Of a stretch of 64,000 nucleotides of DNA, positions 1-7,033 are shown piece after piece. Position numbers and translations under genes: made by a program. The stretch lies in contig NZ_PQVH01000009.1 of the NCBI RefSeq assembly GCF_004661485.1, positions 59,465 through 123,464 of the forward strand, in the 5' to 3' direction. Below the pieces are notes generated by a model that saw nothing but the letters and a program-made list of their open reading frames with translations, had not been told where the DNA came from and made no database searches. Each line of letters starts with the position of its first letter. Position 1 is the stretch's first letter. The DNA comes from Methylotenera oryzisoli. Lineage in GTDB: Bacteria; Pseudomonadota; Gammaproteobacteria; Burkholderiales; Methylophilaceae.

Positions 1-1
1 G

Positions 2-1183
2 AACGGCATTAATTTAATTGGCTATGGGGCAGAATCAACGCTGATGGGTGGTGCGGATACCGCTGTAGCACGCGACACCAGTGCGTTAAACACCAATCCT
101 GCAGGTTTGGCGCAAATCAAAGGCAAGATGTTTGATGCGTATGGCTCATTGCTACGCACTACTGACTTATCTCATCAAGACGCACGCAATGACCAACATG
201 CTGATAATCGTTACGTCATGCTTGCCGGTGGCGGTTATGCACAACAATTGGAGAATTCACCCTGTACAGCGGGCATTGGGTTCTTCACGCAAGGCGGTGC
301 AGGCGCAGTGTTTAAACATATCAACACGCCATTTGGTACTGATGACGAAATGAGCTCACTGTTTGGCATTGCAAAAATAACACCGGGTATTGGCTGCCAA
401 GTGACAGATAACCTTTCAATCGGCGGCTCTATTAGTATGATTTACGCGAGTATTGAGCAAAAATTCTTTTACCATACGCCGCCTACCTCTAACTTTGCAG
501 GCTTTAAAAATGAGGGCGCAGATACACTACGCTTTGGCTTTAAACTAGGCGCCCAATATAAGTTAAACGAGCAATGGACGCTAGGCGCAAGCTATACAGA
601 AAAAACTGAATTACCGCTCACAGGCGGCACCGCTAAATTTAACTATGGCGCGGCTGGCGTGGTTAAATATGACAATCTCAGCATTAAGGGATTTGCGCTA
701 CCGCGTGAAGTAGCGATTGGCGCTGCCTTTAAGCCTAACCCAGATTTATTACTTTCAGCCAAAATCAATTGGCTTAACTGGGCAGATGCTATTAACGATG
801 TAACCACCACATGGAGTGACACCACTAGCGCGTTTGCACCCGCCTCAGTCGTGAATGTCAGCCAGCAAGATTGGCGCAACCAAATAGTATATGCGCTAGG
901 TGCTGCCTATACTTACGATGACAAAACCACTTTATATGCAGGTTACAACTATGGCAAAAATCCAGTGCCAAGAAATAACTCCAGTGCGTTGCTTGCCGCA
1001 ATTTTAGAAGAGCACGTTACGCTGGGCTTTGCCCGTAAGCTAGATGAAACATGGAAAATCACGAGTGGTATCGAGTTTTTATTACCTAAAAAAGTGACTT
1101 ACGACAGCGCAATATTTGGCAACAATACTGAAGTACGTAACGAGGGATTCTTTCTGCATTTAATGCTGAGCAAGCAGTGGTAA
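2..1183 (+). CDS. FadL/OMPP1/TodX-family outer membrane protein, 5' truncated by the window edge
   Basis: The reading frame is open from base 2, so the true start and the signal peptide lie upstream of the window; an in-frame ATG at 44 is internal. The visible N-terminal part carries the family hallmark, GGADTAVARDTSALNTNPAG, a glycine-rich stretch followed by NPAGLA, which in FadL-type transporters forms the hatch region. About 380 residues of alternating amphipathic strands follow, ending in an aromatic residue (LSKQW), as usual for outer membrane beta-barrels. The family takes up long-chain fatty acids or other hydrophobic compounds across the outer membrane; the substrate here cannot be read from the sequence. 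The gene converges with a membrane-protein gene, with a hairpin between them. Confidence 0.85.
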   Translation, partial: NGINLIGYGAESTLMGGADTAVARDTSALNTNPAGLAQIKGKMFDAYGSLLRTTDLSHQDARNDQHADNRYVMLAGGGYAQQLENSPCTAGIGFFTQGGAGAVFKHINTPFGTDDEMSSLFGIAKITPGIGCQVTDNLSIGGSISMIYASIEQKFFYHTPPTSNFAGFKNEGADTLRFGFKLGAQYKLNEQWTLGASYTEKTELPLTGGTAKFNYGAAGVVKYDNLSIKGFALPREVAIGAAFKPNPDLLLSAKINWLNWADAINDVTTTWSDTTSAFAPASVVNVSQQDWRNQIVYALGAAYTYDDKTTLYAGYNYGKNPVPRNNSSALLAAILEEHVTLGFARKLDETWKITSGIEFLLPKKVTYDSAIFGNNTEVRNEGFFLHLMLSKQW

Positions 1184-1293
1184 AGCTTTCTATGCGATAA
1201 AGATACATGCCTCGCTTTGCCCGAGGCAATTCACAAGTCGCATCCAAAAGCTCCACCCTGTTGCTACATTGTTATTAGGGCATCAACTTCATC

Positions 1294-1318
1294 ATGAGAC
1301 AGACGGCTTCTGTCTCAT
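1294..1318. terminator. Inverted repeat between convergent genes
   Basis: A 10-bp perfect stem (ATGAGACAGA / TCTGTCTCAT) closes a 5-base loop between the FadL-type gene and the convergent membrane-protein gene. It is followed by only a weak T stretch, so it may act as a bidirectional terminator. A second, shorter hairpin (7 bp, 1208-1228) lies just after the FadL-type stop codon. Confidence 0.5.
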
Positions 1319-1362
1319 TAATGATTGCCCCATTTAACATGGCTTGGTCCTTATCCTGTTAC

Positions 1363-2520
1363 CTAGTGCTGATCGGTATCAAGTATTTTTGTGTCAAAGC
1401 CAAACACATTACCTGCCCATATCCACATCACCAAAGCTAACACCCCAAAAGGCATGTAGCCCATATAGCCTAAAAGCGGCATTTCTGAAAAGATGTGAAT
1501 CACATTTACGTAAGGGATATCGTATACCCAGTAGTTCGGATTGGTAATCGGCATTTGTGGATGTGCGCTTCCGTAGTTCCAGCATTCCCAAACAAAACCG
1601 TTCAGCATTGTTGCAAGCGCAACCAGCAGTGCAGAGGTCCAGTTGCCTTTCGCCATATCTGCAAATGGTGTCCAAATATTAAGCTTGATGAGTAAACCTG
1701 AAAATACCATCAATACACCAATCCACAGCACCCAGAATAGAGGATAAGGCCAAAACACCATCAGGAATAACAACGCATAGCCTGCATACAATAATACATT
1801 ACCATTGATGGCAACTTTGGGGCCTTGGGAGTACCTGCTAACCAAGCTAGGACAAGTATTTAACAGCATATACCATTGAAAAATAGCAGGCCAAACAGTC
1901 GTGTACGCTAGCAAAAATATCACCACCACTGCCTCATGGGACAACGAAGGAATACTCTCTGTTTGCGGGTAATACCAATTACCTAACGCAAAATAATTGT
2001 AATACTCAAACATACGCCAACCAACTAAAGAAACCAAGGCGCTGATAACGAGTGTTTTGGGTTTTGATGATAACAAAGACTGGCCATTGTTATAGCGATA
2101 AACAACACCGTCTAGTGTAAAAATAAAGCTCCACCAAAGCGGCGTAAATGCATAATAAACTAGGCTGCCAAATACAGTCACTCGTGTCCACATCAGCCAC
2201 CAGAAAAACAGCGTAGACGCCAAACCTAGCCAAAACCAAACAGGTAAAGGTAAGGGTTTATTAGGTGCCGCAGGCTCTACCTTTTTAAATCCAAATAGCG
2301 TAGGGGAAATATACAACGCCAGTACAACCAGTTCTACAAAGGCCAACGCACAAAATACAATCAAATTAAAACCTGGCGCTTCTGCTACAAATTGCGGAGG
2401 AAACACACCAAAACCAGGTGGCAAATGCGTATCGGGGTAAGCAAACCAACTCGCAATTAGGGGGACTAGCAAAGCTAGCATGATGGGGATTATTAGTTTT
2501 TTCTTCATTTGCAATCTCAT
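1363..2520 (-). CDS. Polytopic inner-membrane protein of unknown function
   Basis: I do not recognise this 385-residue protein. It is strongly hydrophobic, with roughly ten possible membrane segments: one at the N terminus (IPIMLALLVPLIASWFAY), others near residues 52-75, 90-112, 117-137, 155-170, 195-220, 240-290, 295-310 and 355-375. It is rich in Trp, Tyr and Phe, with many aromatic pairs facing the membrane. No catalytic motif was found. A second start four codons in (MKKKLIIPIM, from 2508) gives a more typical Lys-rich beginning and has a weak GAG upstream, so it may be the real one. The gene stands alone, and its upstream region contains a repeated TACAAATCTG-like motif. Confidence 0.6.
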   Translation of the reverse strand: MRLQMKKKLIIPIMLALLVPLIASWFAYPDTHLPPGFGVFPPQFVAEAPGFNLIVFCALAFVELVVLALYISPTLFGFKKVEPAAPNKPLPLPVWFWLGLASTLFFWWLMWTRVTVFGSLVYYAFTPLWWSFIFTLDGVVYRYNNGQSLLSSKPKTLVISALVSLVGWRMFEYYNYFALGNWYYPQTESIPSLSHEAVVVIFLLAYTTVWPAIFQWYMLLNTCPSLVSRYSQGPKVAINGNVLLYAGYALLFLMVFWPYPLFWVLWIGVLMVFSGLLIKLNIWTPFADMAKGNWTSALLVALATMLNGFVWECWNYGSAHPQMPITNPNYWVYDIPYVNVIHIFSEMPLLGYMGYMPFGVLALVMWIWAGNVFGFDTKILDTDQH

Positions 2521-2549
2521 TGTTAATAAAAAGTATCGCTACACTTATC

Positions 2550-2587
2550 TACAATCTGAATTTACAAATCTGCTTACAAATAATCTG
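2550..2587. promoter_or_regulatory. Three TACAA(A)TCTG-like direct repeats upstream of the membrane protein
   Basis: Copies read TACAATCTG (2550-2558), TACAAATCTG (2563-2572) and TACAAATAATCTG (2575-2587), with 13- and 12-bp periods, so they lie on nearly one face of the helix. They sit 30-70 bp upstream of the minus-strand membrane protein gene, a suitable place for a regulator. The ATTTACAAATC core also occurs in the repeat upstream of the YgiD-type gene at 6623-6652. The regulator is unknown. Confidence 0.35.
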
Positions 2588-2809
2588 GACGCGTTTATTT
2601 TGATACATCCATTCAACTGTCATTTTTTGAGCATATTGAGGTGAAATGTTGCATCGCGCCTCACTGCTGAACAGAATATTAAGCTCGCTTGCATGCGTAT
2701 AAATTCAAACCAAGCAAACATTATCAGTCAACAAAGTTAGAAACAATCACCCATATAGAACAGATGGTTAAGCACAGAAACTAACCTAATCTTTAATACC
2801 CACTCTACC

Positions 2810-3712
2810 TCACCACAGCTTTTCTGCCATATTTTGCGATTTGATTCTATCAATCCACCACTTCAAACCAGCACCGGCATCGCCACTGCGCCAAGCCATG
2901 TAGATAGACTCTGGTTGGCGTGGCTCTTCCACTTGCTTTTCTACCAGCAATCCTTTTGCTATAGCATCACGCGCTAACGGTTCAGGTAAAAAACCAAAAC
3001 CAAGCCCCGCTAACTGAAACTCATATTTTGTGCGCATATTAGCCACTGCTAAGGTTTCCTGACCAAACAGCAACCCCACGGTACGTGGCGGCATTTTCCG
3101 TACCGAGTCACTCACCGTGATAGCCCGATGCTGATACAGCTCAGCCTTACCTAAGGGTTTATTCAGGTGAGCTAATGCATGATTAGGCGCAACAGCAAAC
3201 ACAAAATTGATGGTATCAATCACCTCTGCATGATAGCCGCCACCCGATGGCCCTTCGCCTGCAGCACCTATCAGTAAATCAACGCGCCTATCCATCAGCG
3301 CCTCCCAACAGCCAGACAGCGCTTCTTGTGCAAACCGCAGCCTGGTCAGGTTCGCAACTTTATAAAACTCAGCAATATCTTCAACTAATGCCGTGGGGGA
3401 AAACACTGAATCCATGCCGATGGATAGCTCAGTTTCCCAGCCTGAGGCCACACGCCGCACCCTATGCTCAAGGTCCTCTGCTGCTTTCAGCAAATAGCGC
3501 CCTTCTTTTAATAACTCTTTACCCGCGCTGGTTAAACTGACTTTAGGGCCCTGACGCTCAAACACCTGCACGCCTAAGTCTTGCTCCAGCTTACTGACCG
3601 TGTACGAGATGGTGGACGGGACCTTGTGTAATTCGTTACCCGCAGCAGCAAACGATCCGCCACGGTCAATCGCATCAAGAATTAATAAAGAATCTAGGCT
3701 TATTCTGAACAT
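2810..3712 (-). CDS. LysR-family transcriptional regulator (YhaJ-like)
   Basis: This 300-residue protein has standard LysR length and layout. The N-terminal winged helix-turn-helix spans about residues 1-60 (FAAAGNELHKVPSTISYTVS, then LEQDLGVQVFERQG). A linker helix follows, then an effector-binding domain from about residue 90. It is transcribed divergently from a pirin-family gene, the same pairing as yhaJ/yhaK in Escherichia coli; YhaJ of E. coli responds to aromatic compounds. By position it most likely controls the pirin gene and the NmrA-like gene behind it, and its own expression. The inducer cannot be read from the sequence. Confidence 0.88.
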   Translation of the reverse strand: MFRISLDSLLILDAIDRGGSFAAAGNELHKVPSTISYTVSKLEQDLGVQVFERQGPKVSLTSAGKELLKEGRYLLKAAEDLEHRVRRVASGWETELSIGMDSVFSPTALVEDIAEFYKVANLTRLRFAQEALSGCWEALMDRRVDLLIGAAGEGPSGGGYHAEVIDTINFVFAVAPNHALAHLNKPLGKAELYQHRAITVSDSVRKMPPRTVGLLFGQETLAVANMRTKYEFQLAGLGFGFLPEPLARDAIAKGLLVEKQVEEPRQPESIYMAWRSGDAGAGLKWWIDRIKSQNMAEKLW

Positions 3713-3870
3713 TCGATTTTTTCGATGATAGGTTGATATTTTTTCCGTTTTTCATAGTGAAATTAACGGTTCATAATGCTTCTCACATTAACCGGCAATC
3801 ATTTAGCAGAGAATGTGATGTTTTAAATTATCGCATATAGACAAATGATACCAAAGCATAAAGGAGACTG
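3713..3870. promoter_or_regulatory. Divergent LysR/pirin promoter region with an inverted repeat
   Basis: This 158-bp region separates the two divergent starts. It is AT-rich and contains a 7-bp inverted repeat, TCACATT (3783-3789) and AATGTGA (3812-3818), separated by 22 bases. LysR regulators usually bind dyads near divergent promoters, so this is a candidate operator. No match to a named operator consensus is claimed. Confidence 0.35.
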
Positions 3871-4575
3871 ATGATGTTACAGGTTCTTAAAAATAGCCAA
3901 CGCGGGGCAGCTGACCATGGCTGGTTGCAATCAAATCACTCGTTCTCATTTGGCCATTACTACAACCCAGAGCAAATGGGGTTTGGACCTTTGTTAGTCA
4001 TTAATGAAGACCGCGTACAACCAGCCCGCGGCTTTGGCACACACAGCCATGAAGACATGGAAATTATTAGCTACGTATTAAGCGGTGCGCTAGAACACAA
4101 AGACAGCATGGGCAATGGTTCTGTGATTCGTTATGGCGACGTACAAAGAATGAGCGCAGGTACTGGCGTGAGCCACAGTGAGTTTAATCACTCAAGCACT
4201 GAGCGTGTGCATTTTTTGCAAATCTGGATTAACCCTAACGTAACCGGCATTACACCTAGCTATGAGGAAAAACATTTTGATGCAGCGTCAAAAGCAAACC
4301 AACTGCGCTTGATTGCCTCACAAGACGGAAAAGATGGCTCCGTACTGATTCACCAAGACGCCAGCATCTATGCCGCGATATTGAACGGGGAGACTACATT
4401 AACCCATCAACTAGCACCCAACAGAACAGGCTATGTGCATTTGATTAGAGGTCAAGTTGAGGTTAACGGTACCAAGCTGACCACAGGCGATGCCTTAAAA
4501 ATTCAACAGGAATCATCGATTGAGTTCAGCAATGCCGCAGATGCCGAACTCCTGATGTTCGACCTACCTTACTAA
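3871..4575 (+). CDS. Pirin-family protein, YhhW/quercetin 2,3-dioxygenase-like
   Basis: A bicupin of 234 residues. The N-terminal cupin holds all four metal ligands expected for pirins: His58 and His60 in GFGTHSHEDMEI, His102 and Glu104 in SHSEFN. The STERVHFLQIWI stretch and overall length match E. coli YhhW, which has quercetinase activity, better than YhaK, which lacks the metal residues. The physiological substrate is unknown. A strong AAGGAG at 3861-3866 lies 4 nt before the first ATG and 7 nt before a second ATG at 3874, so translation may start at 3874 instead. An NmrA-like gene follows 46 bp downstream, probably in the same transcript, and a LysR gene is divergent. Confidence 0.88.
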   Translation: MMLQVLKNSQRGAADHGWLQSNHSFSFGHYYNPEQMGFGPLLVINEDRVQPARGFGTHSHEDMEIISYVLSGALEHKDSMGNGSVIRYGDVQRMSAGTGVSHSEFNHSSTERVHFLQIWINPNVTGITPSYEEKHFDAASKANQLRLIASQDGKDGSVLIHQDASIYAAILNGETTLTHQLAPNRTGYVHLIRGQVEVNGTKLTTGDALKIQQESSIEFSNAADAELLMFDLPY

Positions 4576-4621
4576 CTTTTTATTTATTTTTAATTACTTT
4601 ATATTTTTTAGGAGCAATACC

Positions 4622-5500
4622 ATGACACAAGAAACCATTTTAATCGTAGGCGCAGCAGGCAATAACGGCGTAGCGGCAATTGAAGCATTAGTGAACAAAA
4701 ATGATCGCAATATCAAAGTAGTGGCTGGCGTAAGAAGCGCAAGCAAAGCCGCACAGCTTAAAGAAAAATTTCCAACGATCGAAACCGCTATTTTTGATTT
4801 AGACGAACCAGCCACTTTGAAAGCCGCGTTTGAGGGGGTGACAAAAGTTTATATCATTCCAGGTAACGTTGAGAACAGAGCACAGCATGCTAAAAATACG
4901 GTAGATGCAGCAGTAGCAGCAGGCACAGTGAATCAAATCGTATTGCTATCGGTAGTAGGCGCAGAGTGGGAAGCAATTTTGTTTGCTAAACAGTTCCGCG
5001 AGGCTGAGAAGTATTTAGAAGCATCAGGTTTACCATGGACGCATTTACGCACTATCTGGTTCCAAGATAACTTTTTTGGCTGGGCCGATGGCGTAAAAAG
5101 TGGCAAATTATACTTTGGTATCAGAGAAGGCAAACTTGCACCACTCAATGTGCAAGACATTGGCGAGGCGGCAGCCGTGATACTCACGACAGCAGGCCAC
5201 ACTAACAAAGCTTACAACCTGACTGGGCCAGAGCTGTTATCGGGCAGCGACATTGCAGCAGCATTCTCACGTGTGACTGGCCACAGCGTTGATTATGTAT
5301 CACCAGATGAAGACACGACTTATGCATCATTAACTGGTTCAGGCTGGCCAGAATGGCAAGCGAGAGGTGTGCTTGAGCTGTTTGAGGTGTTTGCCTCAAA
5401 CCAAGCAGCGGTAGTCACTACTGATGGTGAAACTTTATTAGGCCGCCCATTAACCCGATTTGAAGACTACATTACTGCCAACAAAGCCGCTTTTATTTAA
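4622..5500 (+). CDS. NmrA-like NAD(P)-binding protein (SDR superfamily)
   Basis: This 292-residue protein begins with the dinucleotide-binding motif ILIVGAAGNNG (about residues 6-16). Other features of atypical short-chain dehydrogenases related to NmrA and the quinone reductase QOR2/YtfG follow: VYIIPGN near 77, LLSVVGAEWE near 107 and the C-terminal SGSDIAAAFSRVTG segment. It lacks an obvious classical Tyr-x-x-x-Lys catalytic pair, so it may be a redox sensor or a quinone/flavin reductase. TTAGGAG precedes the ATG at good spacing. It lies behind the pirin gene and is probably under the same LysR regulator, which suggests a response to aromatic or quinone compounds. Confidence 0.82.
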   Translation: MTQETILIVGAAGNNGVAAIEALVNKNDRNIKVVAGVRSASKAAQLKEKFPTIETAIFDLDEPATLKAAFEGVTKVYIIPGNVENRAQHAKNTVDAAVAAGTVNQIVLLSVVGAEWEAILFAKQFREAEKYLEASGLPWTHLRTIWFQDNFFGWADGVKSGKLYFGIREGKLAPLNVQDIGEAAAVILTTAGHTNKAYNLTGPELLSGSDIAAAFSRVTGHSVDYVSPDEDTTYASLTGSGWPEWQARGVLELFEVFASNQAAVVTTDGETLLGRPLTRFEDYITANKAAFI

Positions 5501-5522
5501 ATCGCATTACCGGCTAAACATA

Positions 5523-5544
5523 CTCCCAAGCAAAGGCTTGGGAG
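5523..5544 (+). terminator. Hairpin after the NmrA-like gene
   Basis: A perfect 9-bp stem (CTCCCAAGC / GCTTGGGAG) with an AAAG loop lies 22 bp after the stop codon. It is followed by CCTTAATC rather than a T run, so termination may be partial and the small ORF behind it could still be read through. Confidence 0.55.
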
Positions 5545-5575
5545 CCTTAATCAAATACATACATAAAAGAGAATA

Positions 5576-5719
5576 ATGATGATTTTAGAAAGAATCTACA
5601 CTTGGAGAAACTCCATTTTCAGCGCAAATACTGAGCAAGAAGCTAATAAAACAGACTTACAGCAATCTGATTTAGATGCAAAATTCAGAGAAGAGCAATC
5701 ATGGCTGGGGATAGGATGA
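5576..5719 (+). CDS. Small protein of 47 residues, unknown
   Basis: An ORF starts with tandem ATG codons (5576 and 5579) after an AAAAGAGAAT stretch that could serve as a weak ribosome-binding site. It ends at TGA 5717-5719. The product begins MMILERIYTWRNSIFSAN and is polar and acidic afterwards (EQEANKTDLQQSDLDAKF), ending SWLGIG. It is flanked by two hairpins, one before the start and one right after the stop, which argues for a separate short transcript. I do not recognise a family. It may also be non-coding. Confidence 0.4.
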   Translation: MMILERIYTWRNSIFSANTEQEANKTDLQQSDLDAKFREEQSWLGIG

Positions 5720-5729
5720 AAACTCTAAG

Positions 5730-5766
5730 CTGGCTTGGCGGCAACCCCATCGCGAAGCCAGTTTAC
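5730..5766. terminator. Hairpin between the small ORF and the convergent dioxygenase gene
   Basis: CTGGCTT (5730-5736) pairs with AAGCCAG (5755-5761), with a further GCG/CGC pairing inside the loop. A short T stretch follows. It sits between convergent genes and could serve either strand. Confidence 0.45.
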
Positions 5767-5768
5767 TA

Positions 5769-6578
5769 CTAGTCAAAACGGTAAGAAGCCATCACCACAT
5801 CAAACACAGTATCAGTAAAAATACGCTCTCCCACACTATCAGTTGCCGCACCCGCCACCACCATTAAAGGAATTAAGTGATCTTCGCGCGGATGTACCAA
5901 GCGCGCAAACGGTGCCTGCTCCCAATCCACTAATGCCTGATTACGCTGCTGCGGGCTGGAATTAGCAATCGCCTCATATAAATACTGCTCAAACTGCACT
6001 GAAGGCTCAAACGATGCTGGCCGGCCAAACCCACGCATATTATGATAAGTCAGCCCACTGCCAACAATCAGCACACCCTCTTCCCTCAATGGCGCAAGCG
6101 CCTCACCCAGCTTGATGTGCTCAAGTGGATCATAAGTAGTTTTCATAGAGAGCATCACCACAGGAATATCTGCATGGGGATACATCAGCATCAATGGCAC
6201 AAAAACACCGTGGTCAAAACCGCGTTGCGCGTCTTCCAGCACATTAACGCCACTTAACGCCAATAACTCACCCACACGCTTAGCCAAAGCAGGGTTACCC
6301 GCTGCAGGATACTGCACATGATAAGTATGCTCCGGAAACCCGAAATAGTCATACACCATGGGCGGCTGCTGTGCGGTAGATACCGTAAACTGTGGCTCCT
6401 CCCAGTGGCCTGTGATTACCAAAATAGCTTTGGGCTTTGCCGGCAAGCTGGCGGGCAGCTTGGCTAGCTCAGCCTCTGTAGCTGCAAAGCGCTGACGCAT
6501 ATCTTCTATATACGGCCAAGGCCCGCCGCCGTGAGAAATAAAAACAACAGGGAGTTTAATGTTTTGCTTCATGAGCAC
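5769..6578 (-). CDS. ygiD: DODA-type extradiol ring-cleavage dioxygenase (YgiD family)
   Basis: A class III extradiol dioxygenase of the LigB superfamily with 269 residues, the usual length for YgiD/4,5-DOPA dioxygenase proteins. Conserved histidines expected at the metal site are visible: His16 in FISHGGGPW, His58 in ITGHWE, His123 in FDHGVFVPL, His179 in LTYHN, and His229 and His234 in VHPREDHLIPL. The enzyme family opens catechol rings; the native substrate is not known. The given start is GTG, preceded by AGGTGT at suitable spacing; an ATG two codons later (6572) is the alternative. It follows, on the same strand, a structured RNA with its own terminator and three TTGTAAAT repeats. Confidence 0.88.
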   Translation of the reverse strand: MLMKQNIKLPVVFISHGGGPWPYIEDMRQRFAATEAELAKLPASLPAKPKAILVITGHWEEPQFTVSTAQQPPMVYDYFGFPEHTYHVQYPAAGNPALAKRVGELLALSGVNVLEDAQRGFDHGVFVPLMLMYPHADIPVVMLSMKTTYDPLEHIKLGEALAPLREEGVLIVGSGLTYHNMRGFGRPASFEPSVQFEQYLYEAIANSSPQQRNQALVDWEQAPFARLVHPREDHLIPLMVVAGAATDSVGERIFTDTVFDVVMASYRFD

Positions 6579-6622
6579 TAAGCTACACCTAATTACTTAG
6601 GTTTTAAACCATTCGACAATAA

Positions 6623-6652
6623 ATTTACAAATCATTTACAAGTTATTTACAA
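6623..6652. promoter_or_regulatory. Three TTGTAAAT direct repeats with an 11-bp period
   Basis: On the plus strand ATTTACAA occurs at 6623-6630, 6634-6641 and 6645-6652, each exactly 11 bp apart, about one helical turn. On the minus strand, which carries the downstream dioxygenase gene, the repeats read TTGTAAAT. They lie 45-75 bp upstream of that gene's start, the right place for an activator or repressor that binds as a row of subunits. The region also looks like a repeated -35-type sequence, so a weak promoter effect is possible. Confidence 0.45.
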
Positions 6653-6713
6653 TTAGCAAGATTTGAGTTTATACTAATGCCTATAAATTAAAGCCTTAGC
6701 ATAAATAGCAGGC

Positions 6714-6750
6714 AAAAAAAGACCCCAACCAAGGGGATGAAATCGGGGTC
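6714..6750 (-). terminator. Intrinsic terminator of the candidate RNA
   Basis: On the minus strand GACCCC (6750-6745) pairs with GGGGTC (6726-6721) and is directly followed by seven T (6720-6714). An alternative shorter stem uses the inner CCCC block (6736-6733). This is one of the clearest Rho-independent terminators in the left half of the window, and no protein gene ends at it. Confidence 0.7.
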
Positions 6751-6862
6751 CAAAAAATGCCTCATCGTCTAAGGCTTCCGCTCAGGGAGGATTGGAGCGG
6801 AAAGGTAACTTGCGTTACCTGTAAGCTCTGACTAAGCCTTTCTAAAATAAGTTCCACACACT
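6714..6862 (-). ncRNA. Candidate structured small RNA or leader RNA, about 150 nt
   Basis: Read on the minus strand, the segment folds into a multibranch shape. An outer stem AAGGCTT (6840-6834) pairs with AAGCCTT (6777-6771). Inside it are a hairpin AGGTAAC / GTTACCT closed by a GCAA tetraloop (6820-6803) and a second stem CCGCTC / GAGCGG (6800-6778). A GACCCC / GGGGTC hairpin followed by seven T then ends the RNA. A good promoter lies just upstream. It matches no riboswitch or sRNA consensus I know (TPP, c-di-GMP, SAH, 6S and 4.5S RNA were considered). It could be an independent sRNA or a leader controlling the dioxygenase gene 135 nt downstream. Confidence 0.5.
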
Positions 6863-6868
6863 TTTATT

Positions 6869-6898
6869 TTTATATCACTCTTATTTACAGCCAGCCAA
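6869..6898 (-). promoter_or_regulatory. Sigma70-type promoter for the candidate RNA
   Basis: On the minus strand TTGGCT (6898-6893) and TATAAA (6874-6869) are separated by 18 bases. Transcription would begin near 6862, just before the outer stem of the structured RNA. Confidence 0.45.
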
Positions 6899-7033
6899 CC
6901 AGCGCACAAACAAAGGGCACCACTCGCAATCCGCTATGCGCTAAAACAACACCAACACATGCATCTAAGGCACACATAAGTTGTCGCCACATATGAAATA
7001 TTCGTATTAAGTAGTCATGCTAAAATATCGGCT

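Noticed and set aside
3783..3818. CRP-type site before the pirin gene
   Set aside because: The half sites are in TCACA...TGTGA order, reversed relative to the CRP consensus TGTGA-N6-TCACA, and the spacer is 22 bases.
6714..6862. Known riboswitch or sRNA class (TPP, c-di-GMP-I, SAH, 6S RNA, 4.5S RNA)
   Set aside because: Conserved core bases of these classes were looked for by eye and not found on either strand.
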